64,000 nt of DNA from Jiella soli (GCF_020615385.1 NZ_JAJAVB010000002.1:62001-126000); one strand, 5' to 3'; positions 26,255 to 34,686 are shown, numbered from the stretch's first letter. Notes: generated by a model from the letters alone, not told the origin. Numbers and translations: made by a program.

Positions 26255-26835
26255 TCGCCCTCCTCTTCCTCGTCTGGGGCGGCCGTCAGCCGCATGTTGT
26301 CGGACAGGCTCTGTTTCAGTTCGCGCGCCGCGCTCTTCAGCACGTCGCGCACGCCGGCGACGCCGCTCCGCTGGAAGGCGGTGGCGAGGTCGTCGGCCTT
26401 GGTCGGCAGCTGGTCGATCCCGCGCAGCAGCATCTCGGCGCAGCGTTCCATCGCCCGGCGCACGTCGTCGGTCGGGATCACCTCGCCGACCATCTGGCGG
26501 TATTTCAGCTCCGCCATCCGGGCGTTGTAGCGCTCGGTCTCTGTCCGGGCCTGCGTCAGCCCGTTCGACGACGATTCCCGCGTCGTAGGCATAGGCGCAG
26601 ACGGCGCGGCAGCTGGCGGATCCTCGCGACCGATGTCGAGCCGCATCCGGTTCTCGCCGAGCACGAAGTCGGCCTCGGCCGCGTCGATCAGCTTCCGGCC
26701 GCCGGCGCCCGGCCGCGTCGGGATCTTCCCGGCCGCCACCATCTTGCCGATCGCCTGCTTGGAGACGCCGCGATGCTTGGCATACTCGACCTGGGACATC
26801 AGCCCCGTCGCGCCCTGCCCCACCGTCTCGGTCAC
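26251..26835 (-). CDS. Terminase small subunit (Nu1-like)
   Basis: About 194 residues versus 181 in lambda Nu1. A winged HTH at the N-terminus (SQVEYAKHRGVSKQAIGKMVAAGKIP) would bind the packaging site; a helical middle (TETERYNARMAELKYRQMVGEVIP) and C-terminus bind the large subunit. Start choice is uncertain: GTG with GGAG nine bases upstream is used here; a TTG nine bases earlier and an ATG at 26,799 are alternatives. It is the first gene of the head operon. Confidence 0.82.
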   Translation of the reverse strand: MTETVGQGATGLMSQVEYAKHRGVSKQAIGKMVAAGKIPTRPGAGGRKLIDAAEADFVLGENRMRLDIGREDPPAAAPSAPMPTTRESSSNGLTQARTETERYNARMAELKYRQMVGEVIPTDDVRRAMERCAEMLLRGIDQLPTKADDLATAFQRSGVAGVRDVLKSAARELKQSLSDNMRLTAAPDEEEEGE

Positions 26836-26839
26836 CCGC

Positions 26840-26878
26840 GTCAACTCCGGAACGTCAACCCGGTCAACCCGGTCAACC
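26840..26878. repeat. GTCAAC direct repeats upstream of the late head operon
   Basis: Four GTCAAC copies start at 26,840, 26,854, 26,863 and 26,872. The last three are in exact 9-bp tandem (GTCAACCCG). They sit just upstream of the first head gene. Read on the minus strand they give TTGACC repeats. They may bind a late activator or be part of cos. From here to the gpZ-like gene stop (26,879-27,060) I see no gene and no clear promoter. Confidence 0.6.
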
Positions 26879-27060
26879 TTGGCTTTTCAGACGATAACTG
26901 CCGGTTTTTCGGGAGCAGTCCCGCCCGCGGGGTGGCTGGGAGGGCCAAAAGGGACCCGTCTCGATCGCAAATGCCACAGTGTTGCAGATTGGCATCAAAA
27001 CCCGGCTATGGCTGCTGCAGCAGGCTTAGAAACCCAGCATTTCCAGCCCTTTGCGGCCGG

Positions 27061-27663
27061 TCAGAAGACCCCGCCGCCCGTGAGGTCGCGCAGCCGCGCC
27101 GAGTGCGCCATCTCGTGCGACAGCCGGTCCGACAGCGCCTCGGCCGCCTTCTCGAAGGCCGCAGCCGTGGCACCCTTGACCATCTCCGCTGGAATGATGA
27201 CGCCCGACGTGCGCTCTTCCTTCCCTCGCCCCCACTTCGGGTTCGACAGATCCGGCGTGAACACCGTGCCGCCGCGGTGAATGTCCTTCCGGTTCGGAAA
27301 GCGACCGCCGCGGATGAAGGTGTGCGGGAACACTTCTCGCCGCCCGAACGGCGCAGCCGACACGCCGGCCCGCGTCTCCCGCGCGTCGAAATACTTCAGC
27401 GCGATGTCGCCGCCGGACGAGGCCATGGTGTATTCGAGCCGCCCGGCCGTGGCCGGTCGCACCTTCACGGCCCGGACGATGGTCTTGCGCTTCAGCCCGG
27501 TCTGCTTGGTCAGCGCACGGATGACCTGCGTCTTCGCCTTGCCGCCGGTGTGGTTCAGCGCTCGCTTGGCGATCGTCGCGATCTCGCCGTCGGATAGCGC
27601 GGCCACGAGATTGTCGAACCGCTTGAGCCCGTCGCCGGTGACACGCAGGGACACATCAGCCAC
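27061..27663 (-). CDS. Minor tail protein Z-like protein
   Basis: 200 residues versus 192 in lambda Z. Family signs are the N-terminal IATIAKRALNHTGGKAKTQVIRALTKQTGLKRKTI helix pair and the later HTFIRGGRFPNRKDIHRGGTVFT block. In lambda, Z acts at the tail end that joins the head. Here it is displaced upstream of the terminase genes rather than with the joining proteins. GTG giving MADVSLRV is chosen; a TTG five codons earlier also exists. A terminator lies just upstream. Confidence 0.7.
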   Translation of the reverse strand: MADVSLRVTGDGLKRFDNLVAALSDGEIATIAKRALNHTGGKAKTQVIRALTKQTGLKRKTIVRAVKVRPATAGRLEYTMASSGGDIALKYFDARETRAGVSAAPFGRREVFPHTFIRGGRFPNRKDIHRGGTVFTPDLSNPKWGRGKEERTSGVIIPAEMVKGATAAAFEKAAEALSDRLSHEMAHSARLRDLTGGGVF

Positions 27664-27680
27664 GGCACACCCCCCCAACG

Positions 27681-27721
27681 AAAAACACCCCGGGGTGGCC
27701 CCGAGGCGTTCTGATCTTTTT
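27681..27721. terminator. Bidirectional hairpin terminator
   Basis: CCCCGGGG-TGG-CCCCGAGG forms an 8-bp stem with one G-U pair. On the minus strand it is followed by TGTTTTT and on the plus strand by TTCTGATCTTTTT, so it can work in both directions. It separates the early-left genes from the late genes on the minus strand. Confidence 0.75.
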
Positions 27722-27757
27722 ATCCGTGCTTGGTATCCACCAAATCATCGTCGCACG

Positions 27758-28606
27758 TCAAGCGGCTTTTTCGGCCCGCCCGCTCGCCTCGCCCGATTTT
27801 TCCGAAATCGAGACCACCGCCGCCGCATGCGCGCCCTCGCCCTCCCATGGCCACAGGCGCACGTACGGCCCGTCAACCGCATGCCCAGCCAGCCGCCCGG
27901 CGAGATCGCCCGCAAGTGTCGCCAACCCCAGCGCCCAGGCCTGATAGTCCAGCCTCTCGGCGACGAGCCCTGCCGGGTCCGGCACCAGCCGCGTCTTCTG
28001 ATAGGCGCCGGGATGCGGCCGCCGGCTCGCCCGGTTGAACCCGTCGAGTTCCACCGGCAGATCCGGCCTGCCCGCCCCCGCCGACCGCATCACCGTGCGG
28101 AACCAGGCCGGCCCGCCCTGCGGGTTGAGCACCGCCCGCCGCTCGACCGTCCCCGCCGCCGACCAGCCCGGCCGCGTCTGCAGCATGGCGTGGCGGATGA
28201 TCAGCCCGGGCACGCGCCCGGCCATGCCGACCCGCGCCAGCGCAAAGCCGCGCGCATGGCAGTCCGCCCGCTCGCCGTCCGTCAGCCGCTCCCCGCCCGA
28301 AAGCCTCACATCGGCGAGCATGTCGAAGCCATCCGCCGCCTCCGGCATCTCGAACCAGGCGTCGCCGAGCGCCTTCACCGTCCGCCCGACGATCACCGCG
28401 TCCGGATGCGGCTCGGCCTCGGCCGAATAGTCCGGCACGCAGCCCCAGGCGTTGGAGCTGTCGATCAGCGTCCAGATCTCGCCGAAGTCGCTGATCGCGT
28501 CCCAGCCGCCGCCGAGCGCCTGGCCGGCCTCGCCGCCCGACCCCGCCTTCGGCAGCTCCTGCCTGTAGGCCCAGCTCAGCAGCGCCTCGATCCCGATCCG
28601 TTTCAT
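27758..28606 (-). CDS. Conserved hypothetical phage protein
   Basis: 282 residues, not recognised. It starts MKRIGIEALLSWAYRQELPK, then GWDAISDFGEIWTLIDSSNAWGCVPDYS, and ends in a Glu/Ala-rich tail. Trp-rich strand and helix segments suggest a globular alpha/beta protein without membrane parts or signal peptide. It is the last gene of the early-left block, between the iteron array and a terminator, so a role in replication or in the early-late switch is possible but unproven. Confidence 0.7.
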   Translation of the reverse strand: MKRIGIEALLSWAYRQELPKAGSGGEAGQALGGGWDAISDFGEIWTLIDSSNAWGCVPDYSAEAEPHPDAVIVGRTVKALGDAWFEMPEAADGFDMLADVRLSGGERLTDGERADCHARGFALARVGMAGRVPGLIIRHAMLQTRPGWSAAGTVERRAVLNPQGGPAWFRTVMRSAGAGRPDLPVELDGFNRASRRPHPGAYQKTRLVPDPAGLVAERLDYQAWALGLATLAGDLAGRLAGHAVDGPYVRLWPWEGEGAHAAAVVSISEKSGEASGRAEKAA

Positions 28607-28622
28607 GCCCGTCCCTTCATTT

Positions 28623-28881
28623 GCGAGGGTTTGCGATAGTTTTTCGATAGTTTGAGAGAGTTTTAGCGATAGTTTTTGACGATATATTTCAATGAGATAA
28701 GCCGTTTTTGCGAGGGTTTTTCCTCGCCTTATAGGACGTGAGCCCTCATCACCCCGCAGCCCTTCTCATGTGTAGTAGGGCCGCCAGAACCCTCGCAAAC
28801 CCTCGCAAAGCCCTATGCCGCAAGCCCCCGCACCCCGTTGAAACCATCGCAGAACCGTCGCGAAACCCTCGCGACCCTCGC
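28623..28881. repeat. Two-armed iteron array, candidate phage replication origin
   Basis: Left arm: copies of GCGAGGGTTT or GCGATAGTTT at 28,623, 28,633, 28,644, 28,654 (degenerate), 28,667 and 28,710. Right arm, opposite orientation: AAACCCTCGC-type copies at 28,787, 28,797, 28,841, 28,852, 28,863 and 28,873. Several neighbours are exactly 10 bp apart, about one helical turn. Between the arms is the most AT-rich stretch nearby (about 28,660-28,720, with GATATATTTC). No gene is seen from 28,607 to 28,966. It lies next to the primase-helicase gene, as expected for an origin bound by a P4-type replication protein. Confidence 0.7.
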
Positions 28882-28966
28882 AGAGAAGGCGGCGGTTCGG
28901 GCGCGTGCGAGACCCCGCGAGAGAAGCGGGGAAGCCGAACGGGTTCGCGGGCTTGGCGACGTTCGC

Positions 28967-30793
28967 TCATGTGAAGCGGCCGAGATCCGGGTCGTAGAAC
29001 GGCCGGTCCTCCGGCGGCGTGCCGGGGTCGCCCTCGCGGCGCGGCGGGTCGATCAGCGTGATGTCGCGGTATTTGCGCACCCGCCCGTCCTCGCGGGTGA
29101 ACTTCTTGGCCATGTTGCGCCCGAAGGCCGTCTCCGAGATCGGCTTCACCGACGAGCCCTCCGCCCAGGAGAAATAGGCGTGATAGAGGTCGCGCGCGGT
29201 CACCTCCTCGCCCGGCCGCGGCCGCACATGCGCGGCGACGAAGGCGGCCGTCGGGTCCATCTCGTCGCGATATTTCTGCGTCTCGCGCTGGACTGTCTCG
29301 GGGATCTGCAGCCCCTCCTCCAGATAGATCAGCGCGCCCTCGATCAGCCAGTTGAGGATGCCGGCATGCTCGGGCTCGAAGCCGGCGACGACGTCCTCGA
29401 AGTCGCGCCGCGCATCGATCGGAATCGTCTTCGGCCAGAGCACCACGGCCATGCGCCGCCAGATGCCGTCGTCCGTGCCGGTGATCGTCGGGTAGTTGTT
29501 GCCGGACATGTGGACGGTGAAGATCGGGCGGAAGTCGAAATAGCCGGCGAAGAGGTCGCGGCCGGTCATCGTCTCGCCGCCGGTCAGCTCCTTGACGAGG
29601 TCCTCGCGCAGGGGCTCGCCCTTCGGCAGCTCCTTCACGCGCAGGAGCCGCCGGCCATAGAGCCGGGCGATATCAGGCGAGGCCGCGCCCGCCTGGCCGG
29701 AGGGCCCGAAGAAGGAGGAGGACGGCAGCGTCACGGCCGACTGGCCGAGCACGCGGCAGATCACCTCCATGCAGACGCTCTTGCCGTTGGCGCCATTGCC
29801 ATAGTGGAAGAACAGCTTCTGCACGGTCACGCCGAGGAGGCCGAGCCCGAAGGCGACCTGCACCATGCGCCGCACGGCCGGATCTGGCAGATATTCGTCG
29901 AGAAAGGCGCGCCAGGCGGGGCACGTCGCCCCGGCATCATAGGCGACGGGCACGACCTCGGAGATCATGTCCTCGCGCCGGTGCCCGCGCTCCACATGCA
30001 GCGTCCCGCGCCGCACGCGGATGTGGTCGGGCGTCTCCGCCGGCGCGTCCTCGCGCTCGGCCTCCGGGTTCACCTCCAGGACATCGCGCGCCGAGAAGGA
30101 CAGCGTCGCGTTGCGCACCGCCACCTTCAGGCGATCGGCGTTGAAGGCCTCGGGATCGGTGATCAGATGCGGCGCCGCCTGCTCGAGCATGGATTTCAGC
30201 CGCGCCGAGTTCTCGCAGGAGATCGCGAAGTCGCGCCGCGCCTTTCGCGCGCCCGCGATCCCCTTCTCGATCGCCGCCGCCTCGTTCAGCACCAGCTTGT
30301 CGGCGGGCGACAGTTCCTCCGCCGGCCTCGCGCGCAGGGTGACGGCCGCTTCCAGCACCGCCGCCTGTTTCTGCGACGGCTTCAGGAAGGCGATCTCGCC
30401 GAGGATCCGCCCGCCCAGCCGCTGCGCCACGCGCTGCGCCCGGGGCCGGCCCTGGTTGATGTCCCAGTGCCGCCCTGTCCAGACGACGAAGAGCGGCTTG
30501 TCGGCCTTTTCCTGCGCCAGAACGCGGATGTCCCGGCCGAAATGCGCGATCAGGCGGATGCCGTTGTCGGTGTCCGACTGGTGGAGATCTGCACAGAAGC
30601 CGCTGACGATCTCGTCGACCGACTCGGGATCGGCGCCTTGCGGAATCTCGCGACCGTTGACCCGGATCGTTCCCGCGGAAACGGGTTCGCGGGCTTCGGG
30701 CTCGGCGGGCAGCACCGTGCCGGAAGCCATCGCGCTGGCGCGGGCCAATATCGCCTGGACGGCCGCAAGGCCGCTGTCGTCTCGCTTTGCCAT
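28967..30793 (-). CDS. P4/D5-type SF3 helicase (replication protein)
   Basis: 608 residues. The C-terminal half is an SF3 helicase: Walker A GNGANGKSV near residues 331-338, the LKELTGGETMTGRD and HMSGNNYPTITGTDDGIWRR blocks with the sensor Asn and arginine finger, and the D5_N domain before it (residues 130-300). A winged-helix-like C-terminal part (TEDG-type REDGRVRKYRDI) is where P4 alpha binds origin repeats. It lacks the Toprim and zinc-finger half, which is encoded separately at 31,657-32,946. It abuts the iteron array. Confidence 0.92.
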   Translation of the reverse strand: MAKRDDSGLAAVQAILARASAMASGTVLPAEPEAREPVSAGTIRVNGREIPQGADPESVDEIVSGFCADLHQSDTDNGIRLIAHFGRDIRVLAQEKADKPLFVVWTGRHWDINQGRPRAQRVAQRLGGRILGEIAFLKPSQKQAAVLEAAVTLRARPAEELSPADKLVLNEAAAIEKGIAGARKARRDFAISCENSARLKSMLEQAAPHLITDPEAFNADRLKVAVRNATLSFSARDVLEVNPEAEREDAPAETPDHIRVRRGTLHVERGHRREDMISEVVPVAYDAGATCPAWRAFLDEYLPDPAVRRMVQVAFGLGLLGVTVQKLFFHYGNGANGKSVCMEVICRVLGQSAVTLPSSSFFGPSGQAGAASPDIARLYGRRLLRVKELPKGEPLREDLVKELTGGETMTGRDLFAGYFDFRPIFTVHMSGNNYPTITGTDDGIWRRMAVVLWPKTIPIDARRDFEDVVAGFEPEHAGILNWLIEGALIYLEEGLQIPETVQRETQKYRDEMDPTAAFVAAHVRPRPGEEVTARDLYHAYFSWAEGSSVKPISETAFGRNMAKKFTREDGRVRKYRDITLIDPPRREGDPGTPPEDRPFYDPDLGRFT

Positions 30794-30825
30794 GGATTAG
30801 GCCGCACAGGGTGGATTGAGGACGC

Positions 30826-30841
30826 GATTCTCGGTTGAATC
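30826..30841. promoter_or_regulatory. Inverted pair of GANTC methylation sites ahead of a moron
   Basis: GATTC-TCGGTT-GAATC forms a perfect 5-bp inverted repeat about 50 bases before the moron ATG. GANTC is the CcrM methylation site through which GcrA acts in alphaproteobacteria. I saw no other GANTC in the main phage intergenic gaps I checked by eye. Confidence 0.45.
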
Positions 30842-30892
30842 GCTGTGGCTTCCTTGGCCACTTCCACAGAGAATAGTGCTATTCAGACCACC

Positions 30893-31528
30893 ATGCTGAA
30901 TGGTCCCAAGAGCACACTTCTCCTCCACGCTGCGGCTGCAGCGTTCGGCGGTTTCATGGCGGTGCTGATCACCCGAACGGCCTTCGAGCAGTCGGCCTGG
31001 TGCATCACGACGGACGATCACTGTCTCAGGGAATGGTTTGCCGCATCGAGCGGATGGGCTGCGGCTGCCGGTGCATTGCTTGCGGCGGGTCTCACACTGC
31101 CGGCCTTGCGGCAACAAGCCAATGAGGCAAGGAGACAGGCGGATTTCACTCTCGGAGACGCTTCTCCGACTGTCGACGTGCTTACGGTGCCAAAAGACAA
31201 TCTCTCCGCAGATATCCGGATCGTAAACTGGAACCGGCGCCCAATGGAGATCTGGGCCGTAGGATGCTACGGGCCAAATTGGGTTGGAGAGCCTGTCTGG
31301 GTCGAGCAGGAAGGGGAACGGGGCGCATTCGGAGATATGGTGGCCTGTCGCGTACCCGGGTGGGAAGATCGGAGCGAACGCCCGCCGTCTGCAACGATTC
31401 GTCTCGAGGTCTCCCTTCGGGACAGACGCGAGCAGGTCGCAGCCGGCATCTTGATCATCGGCGAATTGATCGGGGAACGGCGAATTCCGATCGAACTCAA
31501 AGCTGAGGCGCCGGATCTTCTTACTTGA
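30893..31528 (+). CDS. Membrane protein, opposite-strand moron in replication module
   Basis: 211 residues. Two hydrophobic helices at about 8-27 and 50-72 with a short Cys-containing loop between (AWCITTDDHC), then a charged helix LRQQANEARRQADF and a beta-rich cytoplasmic domain of about 125 residues. The ATG at MLNGPKS is preferred; an upstream in-frame ATG at 30,845 is possible. It interrupts the two minus-strand replication genes and has somewhat lower GC, so it looks like inserted cargo expressed from the prophage. Function unknown; interference with other phages is a guess. Confidence 0.7.
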   Translation: MLNGPKSTLLLHAAAAAFGGFMAVLITRTAFEQSAWCITTDDHCLREWFAASSGWAAAAGALLAAGLTLPALRQQANEARRQADFTLGDASPTVDVLTVPKDNLSADIRIVNWNRRPMEIWAVGCYGPNWVGEPVWVEQEGERGAFGDMVACRVPGWEDRSERPPSATIRLEVSLRDRREQVAAGILIIGELIGERRIPIELKAEAPDLLT

Positions 31529-31656
31529 GTACGGGCTGCCATGGCATGTCATTGCCAGCGTCTGAACGGCGCCGAAACGGCTATCGCCAAGATCGAACTG
31601 GCGATCTAGGTGCAATTTTCGTCGCATCTTAGGTTCGAAGATCGACTGCTTTGACG

Positions 31657-32946
31657 TCACGCCGCCCTCCTCTCGCCTGCGCCGCTGAGCAGTTCGGCAA
31701 AGTCCATTCCCTTGGGCGGCCAGGCGATCGTGACCGCGCGCCCGCCCGCGCTGAGCCGCGCTTCCGCCCGCAGCATCGCCGCGGCGGTCGCGTAGCGCTC
31801 CGAATCCCCGTCGGCGACGAGCAGGATCTCCGTCAACCCTGCGGGCGCCTGGACGGCATCGCCCGCGTCCTGGTCTGGCTTCGGCACCGGCCCAGCGACC
31901 CGCAGAGGCCGCGCCTTGCCGTCCTTGCCCACCTTCGTCAGCTCAGGATGCGAGAAGGCGCTCCTTCCATCGGCGGGCCCGGCGAGATTGCCGAGATCGC
32001 CGGCGGCCGCATAAAGCGTATCGGCGCGAAACCCTTCGGCGACCCCGATCGCCAGCACGTTCTCGATCCCCTCGCCGAGGACGAGCCGCGTCCGCGCCGG
32101 GTCGGGCAGGATCCGCCCGTCCGCGTGCAGGCCGAAGCCGACCAGCGGCAGCAACCCGCCCTTCTTGGAGCCGCGCATCTTCTTGGTCGGCAGACGCTCG
32201 CCCGTCGCGGGATCGCAGAGGGTGGGTCGTCCCTTCGGCCCGCTGGGATCGAGCCAGGTGAGATGACAGCCGATCACCGTCCCGCCCGAGTCCACGAAGG
32301 GCAGCACCATCGCCGCCCCCTCATGGATCGCCACCGCCCGGCCGTCCTCGCCCGTCCCGTGCCAATAAGGCTCGGCGGCGATCACCCGCAGCGCCGGCAG
32401 AACCGGCAGCACGCGGCGCCCCAGCCCCAGCCGCGCCTCGAGATAGCCATAGGCCAGAAGCTCTTTCCCATCCGCCTGGAGCCATTTGCCAGCGGCCTTG
32501 CGCCGCTCCCGCTCGCGAAAATCCGCCTGCGTCCGCGTCTCCCGCGCCGCCCGTGTCGCCGCCGCCTCGCGCCGCGCGGCCAGCGCGGCCTCCCGTTCCG
32601 CCCGCGCCTCGTCGGACTCGGCCCCGCCCTCCGGCACCGGCCGCCCCAGCACCGCGGCGCAGGCGGCGAGAAACGCCTCCCGGCGCTTCACGTCCAGCCC
32701 GAGATTGTGCGCGGCGAGCCCGATCCCGTCATGGCCGCCGTCGCCGCATCTGCGGCAGTTCCAGGCGTTCTTGACCGTGTTGACCGAGAACCCGTCGCGC
32801 CCGCCCGCCACCGGGCACGGGCCGACGCTCTCGCCGATCCCCGCCGGCCTCAGGCCCGCCACCCCCAGCCGCTCCACCGCCTCGCCGACGGTCACGGCCC
32901 GCGCCTCCTCGACGAAGAGGTCGGTGAGATCCCGGTCGCCGCTCAA
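31657..32946 (-). CDS. Toprim/zinc-finger primase (P4 alpha N-terminal type)
   Basis: 429 residues. A CHC2-like zinc finger lies near residues 44-75 (CPVAGGRDGFSV, then CRRCGDGGHDG). A charged linker follows (Ala/Arg/Glu, 110-155), then a Toprim domain: LVLGEGIENVLAIG near 285 supplies the catalytic Glu and LLVADGDSE near 385 the DxD-type pair. It would prime phage DNA synthesis. With the SF3 helicase gene it equals P4 alpha split in two. It overlaps the small gene upstream by four bases. Confidence 0.88.
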   Translation of the reverse strand: MSGDRDLTDLFVEEARAVTVGEAVERLGVAGLRPAGIGESVGPCPVAGGRDGFSVNTVKNAWNCRRCGDGGHDGIGLAAHNLGLDVKRREAFLAACAAVLGRPVPEGGAESDEARAEREAALAARREAAATRAARETRTQADFRERERRKAAGKWLQADGKELLAYGYLEARLGLGRRVLPVLPALRVIAAEPYWHGTGEDGRAVAIHEGAAMVLPFVDSGGTVIGCHLTWLDPSGPKGRPTLCDPATGERLPTKKMRGSKKGGLLPLVGFGLHADGRILPDPARTRLVLGEGIENVLAIGVAEGFRADTLYAAAGDLGNLAGPADGRSAFSHPELTKVGKDGKARPLRVAGPVPKPDQDAGDAVQAPAGLTEILLVADGDSERYATAAAMLRAEARLSAGGRAVTIAWPPKGMDFAELLSGAGERRAA

Positions 32947-33212
32947 GCGCCCATCTCCTTCAGGCTGATTCCCCCGATCGTCCCGCCGCCCGCCTCGGCG
33001 CTCCCGGCGAGCCGCCGCAGCGCCGCCTCGAACGGCGCCGGGGCCATCGGCTCGGCGCCCCGCCGCCGGCAGAACCTTGCAAAGCGCGCATGCGCCTCTG
33101 CCGCGTCGAGCGTCCCGCCGGCGACGAGATGCACCTGCGCGAAGACGAGCAGCTGCCGGTCGAGACCCGCATCGCCGGCAGCGAGCGGCAGGCTTGGAGC
33201 CGTCGCGGTCAT
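32943..33212 (-). CDS. Small hypothetical protein upstream of primase
   Basis: 89 residues, all helical in character: LDRQLLVFAQVHLVAGGTLDAAEAHARFARFCRRRG, then PFEAALRRLAG. The basic helix and its place between the Dam-like gene and the primase, overlapping both by four bases, suggest a DNA-associated accessory protein. No family recognised. Confidence 0.7.
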   Translation of the reverse strand: MTATAPSLPLAAGDAGLDRQLLVFAQVHLVAGGTLDAAEAHARFARFCRRRGAEPMAPAPFEAALRRLAGSAEAGGGTIGGISLKEMGA

Positions 33213-34093
33213 TCTGCGGCCTCGACGAAAAGCGGCATGGCGCAGTCGCGCCGCGCGGCGACGGCCGCGGGGTTCGACCAGACCACTTCCGTGCGGGGCC
33301 TGGCCCCGTCGGCGAACGTCTCGAAGGTCGTGCGCTCCCAGCTAGCCAGCGCCTCGTCGTAGAGCGCGGACGCGTAGCTCGAGACCACCACCATGCCCTT
33401 GAGAGACAGGAGCACGTCGAGCATCGCGCCGTGATCCGCGTCGCTCATCTCGTGCCGGTAGAGGTGCTTCTTGCAGTAGGGATTGCGCCGCGATCGCGTG
33501 GCATGCGGATAGGGAGGGTCGACATAGTGAAGGGTCGACGCGCCGTCGTGCTGCTGCATGATCGGGATCGCGTCCTTGCCCTCGATCACCACGCCGCGCA
33601 GCCGCTCGGTCAGCGCCGGCAGCGCCTGCGGCAGGTTGCGCCAGTCCATCGAGGGCGTTGTGCCGGACCGGTTCGCGTTCGAGCGGAAGCCGGTCGAGTT
33701 GGCGCCCTTGTGCTGCGTCGCCGCGGCGTTCGAGCCGAACCCCATGAAACTGCGCACGACCAGCTGCCGCGCGGTTTCGATCGGATCGACCGCGCTGGAT
33801 CGCTCGTAGCTGTCGCGCAGCTCTGCTCTTGCGAACGGCGTCAGCTTCAACCGGCGGATCAGCTCGGCCGCCTGCTCCGGATCGCGCAGCACCCGGAAAT
33901 AGGAGACGACCTCCTCGTCGCGTTCGTTGTAGACCTCGCCATAGGCGCGCGGCTTGCGCAGGAGGACCGAGGCCGCGCCGCCATACGGCTCGACATAGAT
34001 CCGATGCGGCGGAAAGAGGCTGATCAGCTTCGGCGCCAGCAGCCATTTGCCGCCGAACCAGCGCAGCGCGGGGCGTGTCGGGCAGGCGCTCAT
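33209..34093 (-). CDS. N6-adenine DNA methyltransferase, D12 (Dam) class
   Basis: 294 residues. The SAM-binding FGGK motif is at residues 13-16, followed by YVEPYGGAASVLL, and the catalytic DPPY lies in HYVDPPYPH near residue 190. The D12 class includes E. coli Dam and T4 Dam, usually acting on GATC; specificity here is not shown. A role in escaping restriction or marking phage DNA is likely. It is coupled to the MT-A70 gene by ATGA. Confidence 0.92.
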   Translation of the reverse strand: MSACPTRPALRWFGGKWLLAPKLISLFPPHRIYVEPYGGAASVLLRKPRAYGEVYNERDEEVVSYFRVLRDPEQAAELIRRLKLTPFARAELRDSYERSSAVDPIETARQLVVRSFMGFGSNAAATQHKGANSTGFRSNANRSGTTPSMDWRNLPQALPALTERLRGVVIEGKDAIPIMQQHDGASTLHYVDPPYPHATRSRRNPYCKKHLYRHEMSDADHGAMLDVLLSLKGMVVVSSYASALYDEALASWERTTFETFADGARPRTEVVWSNPAAVAARRDCAMPLFVEAAE

Positions 34094-34686
34094 TGCGCCA
34101 CCTCGGCGCCGGCGAACTTGCCGACCTCGTTGCCCCAGCACGTCCAGCCCGGCCGGTCCTCGCGAGCGAAGATGTCGGCGCGGCGCCCGTCCGGCACCAG
34201 CGCCTCCGTCAGCGCGTAGAACTCCTCGGGCTTGCGCGAGTGCTCGCGGGCGATCCCGTCGACGGCCGCATGGTCGAGCGTCTCGACCAGATTCATGCAG
34301 CGCCCCATGGCGATCGCCGCGCCGGGCAGCGCGCCGACGAGGAACGGCTCGCACACCGAGCGAAGCACATAGCCCGTACCCCAGCGCAGCTTGCCGCTCG
34401 CCGTCCGCTTCGCCCAGGCGCCGCCGGTCACCGGCTTCAGGCCCCAGCGGCGCATCACGCCCGCCTGCCGTTCGATCAGCGGCCAGGTCGCCCACATCAC
34501 GAGGACGCCCGCCGGCGCCAGGAGATCGCCGACCCGCAAGGCCGCGATGTCGTCCATCGACATCACGTCATAATGCGCCTGCGGCGACTTCCCCTGCCCG
34601 GCGGCCGACCAGGTCGCCCAGGGCCACGGGCAGTCGATCACCACCAGGTCGAAAGAGAACAGCGGCAGGCCGAAGTCGATCGTCAT
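34090..34686 (-). CDS. MT-A70 family N6-adenine methyltransferase
   Basis: 198 residues. The catalytic DPPW motif appears as DCPWPW near residue 18, followed by AHYDVMSMDDIAAL; the SAM-binding region ends ALVPDGRRADIFARE. MT-A70 enzymes of phage methylate adenine in DNA. The ATG giving MTIDFGLPLF is chosen; longer readings are Arg-rich shadow sequence of the neighbouring gene. Two adenine methyltransferases of different class side by side is uncommon. Confidence 0.9.
   Translation of the reverse strand: MTIDFGLPLFSFDLVVIDCPWPWATWSAAGQGKSPQAHYDVMSMDDIAALRVGDLLAPAGVLVMWATWPLIERQAGVMRRWGLKPVTGGAWAKRTASGKLRWGTGYVLRSVCEPFLVGALPGAAIAMGRCMNLVETLDHAAVDGIAREHSRKPEEFYALTEALVPDGRRADIFAREDRPGWTCWGNEVGKFAGAEVAQ

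Noticed and set aside
28623-28881. CRISPR array
   Set aside because: Repeats are only about 10 bp, some directly adjacent without spacers, in two orientations and without cas genes. Iterons fit better.
30797-31660. Minus-strand frame starting GTGA at the primase stop
   Set aside because: The overlap looks like coupling, but composition is Cys/His/Arg/Ser-rich, and the opposite strand encodes a convincing membrane protein.
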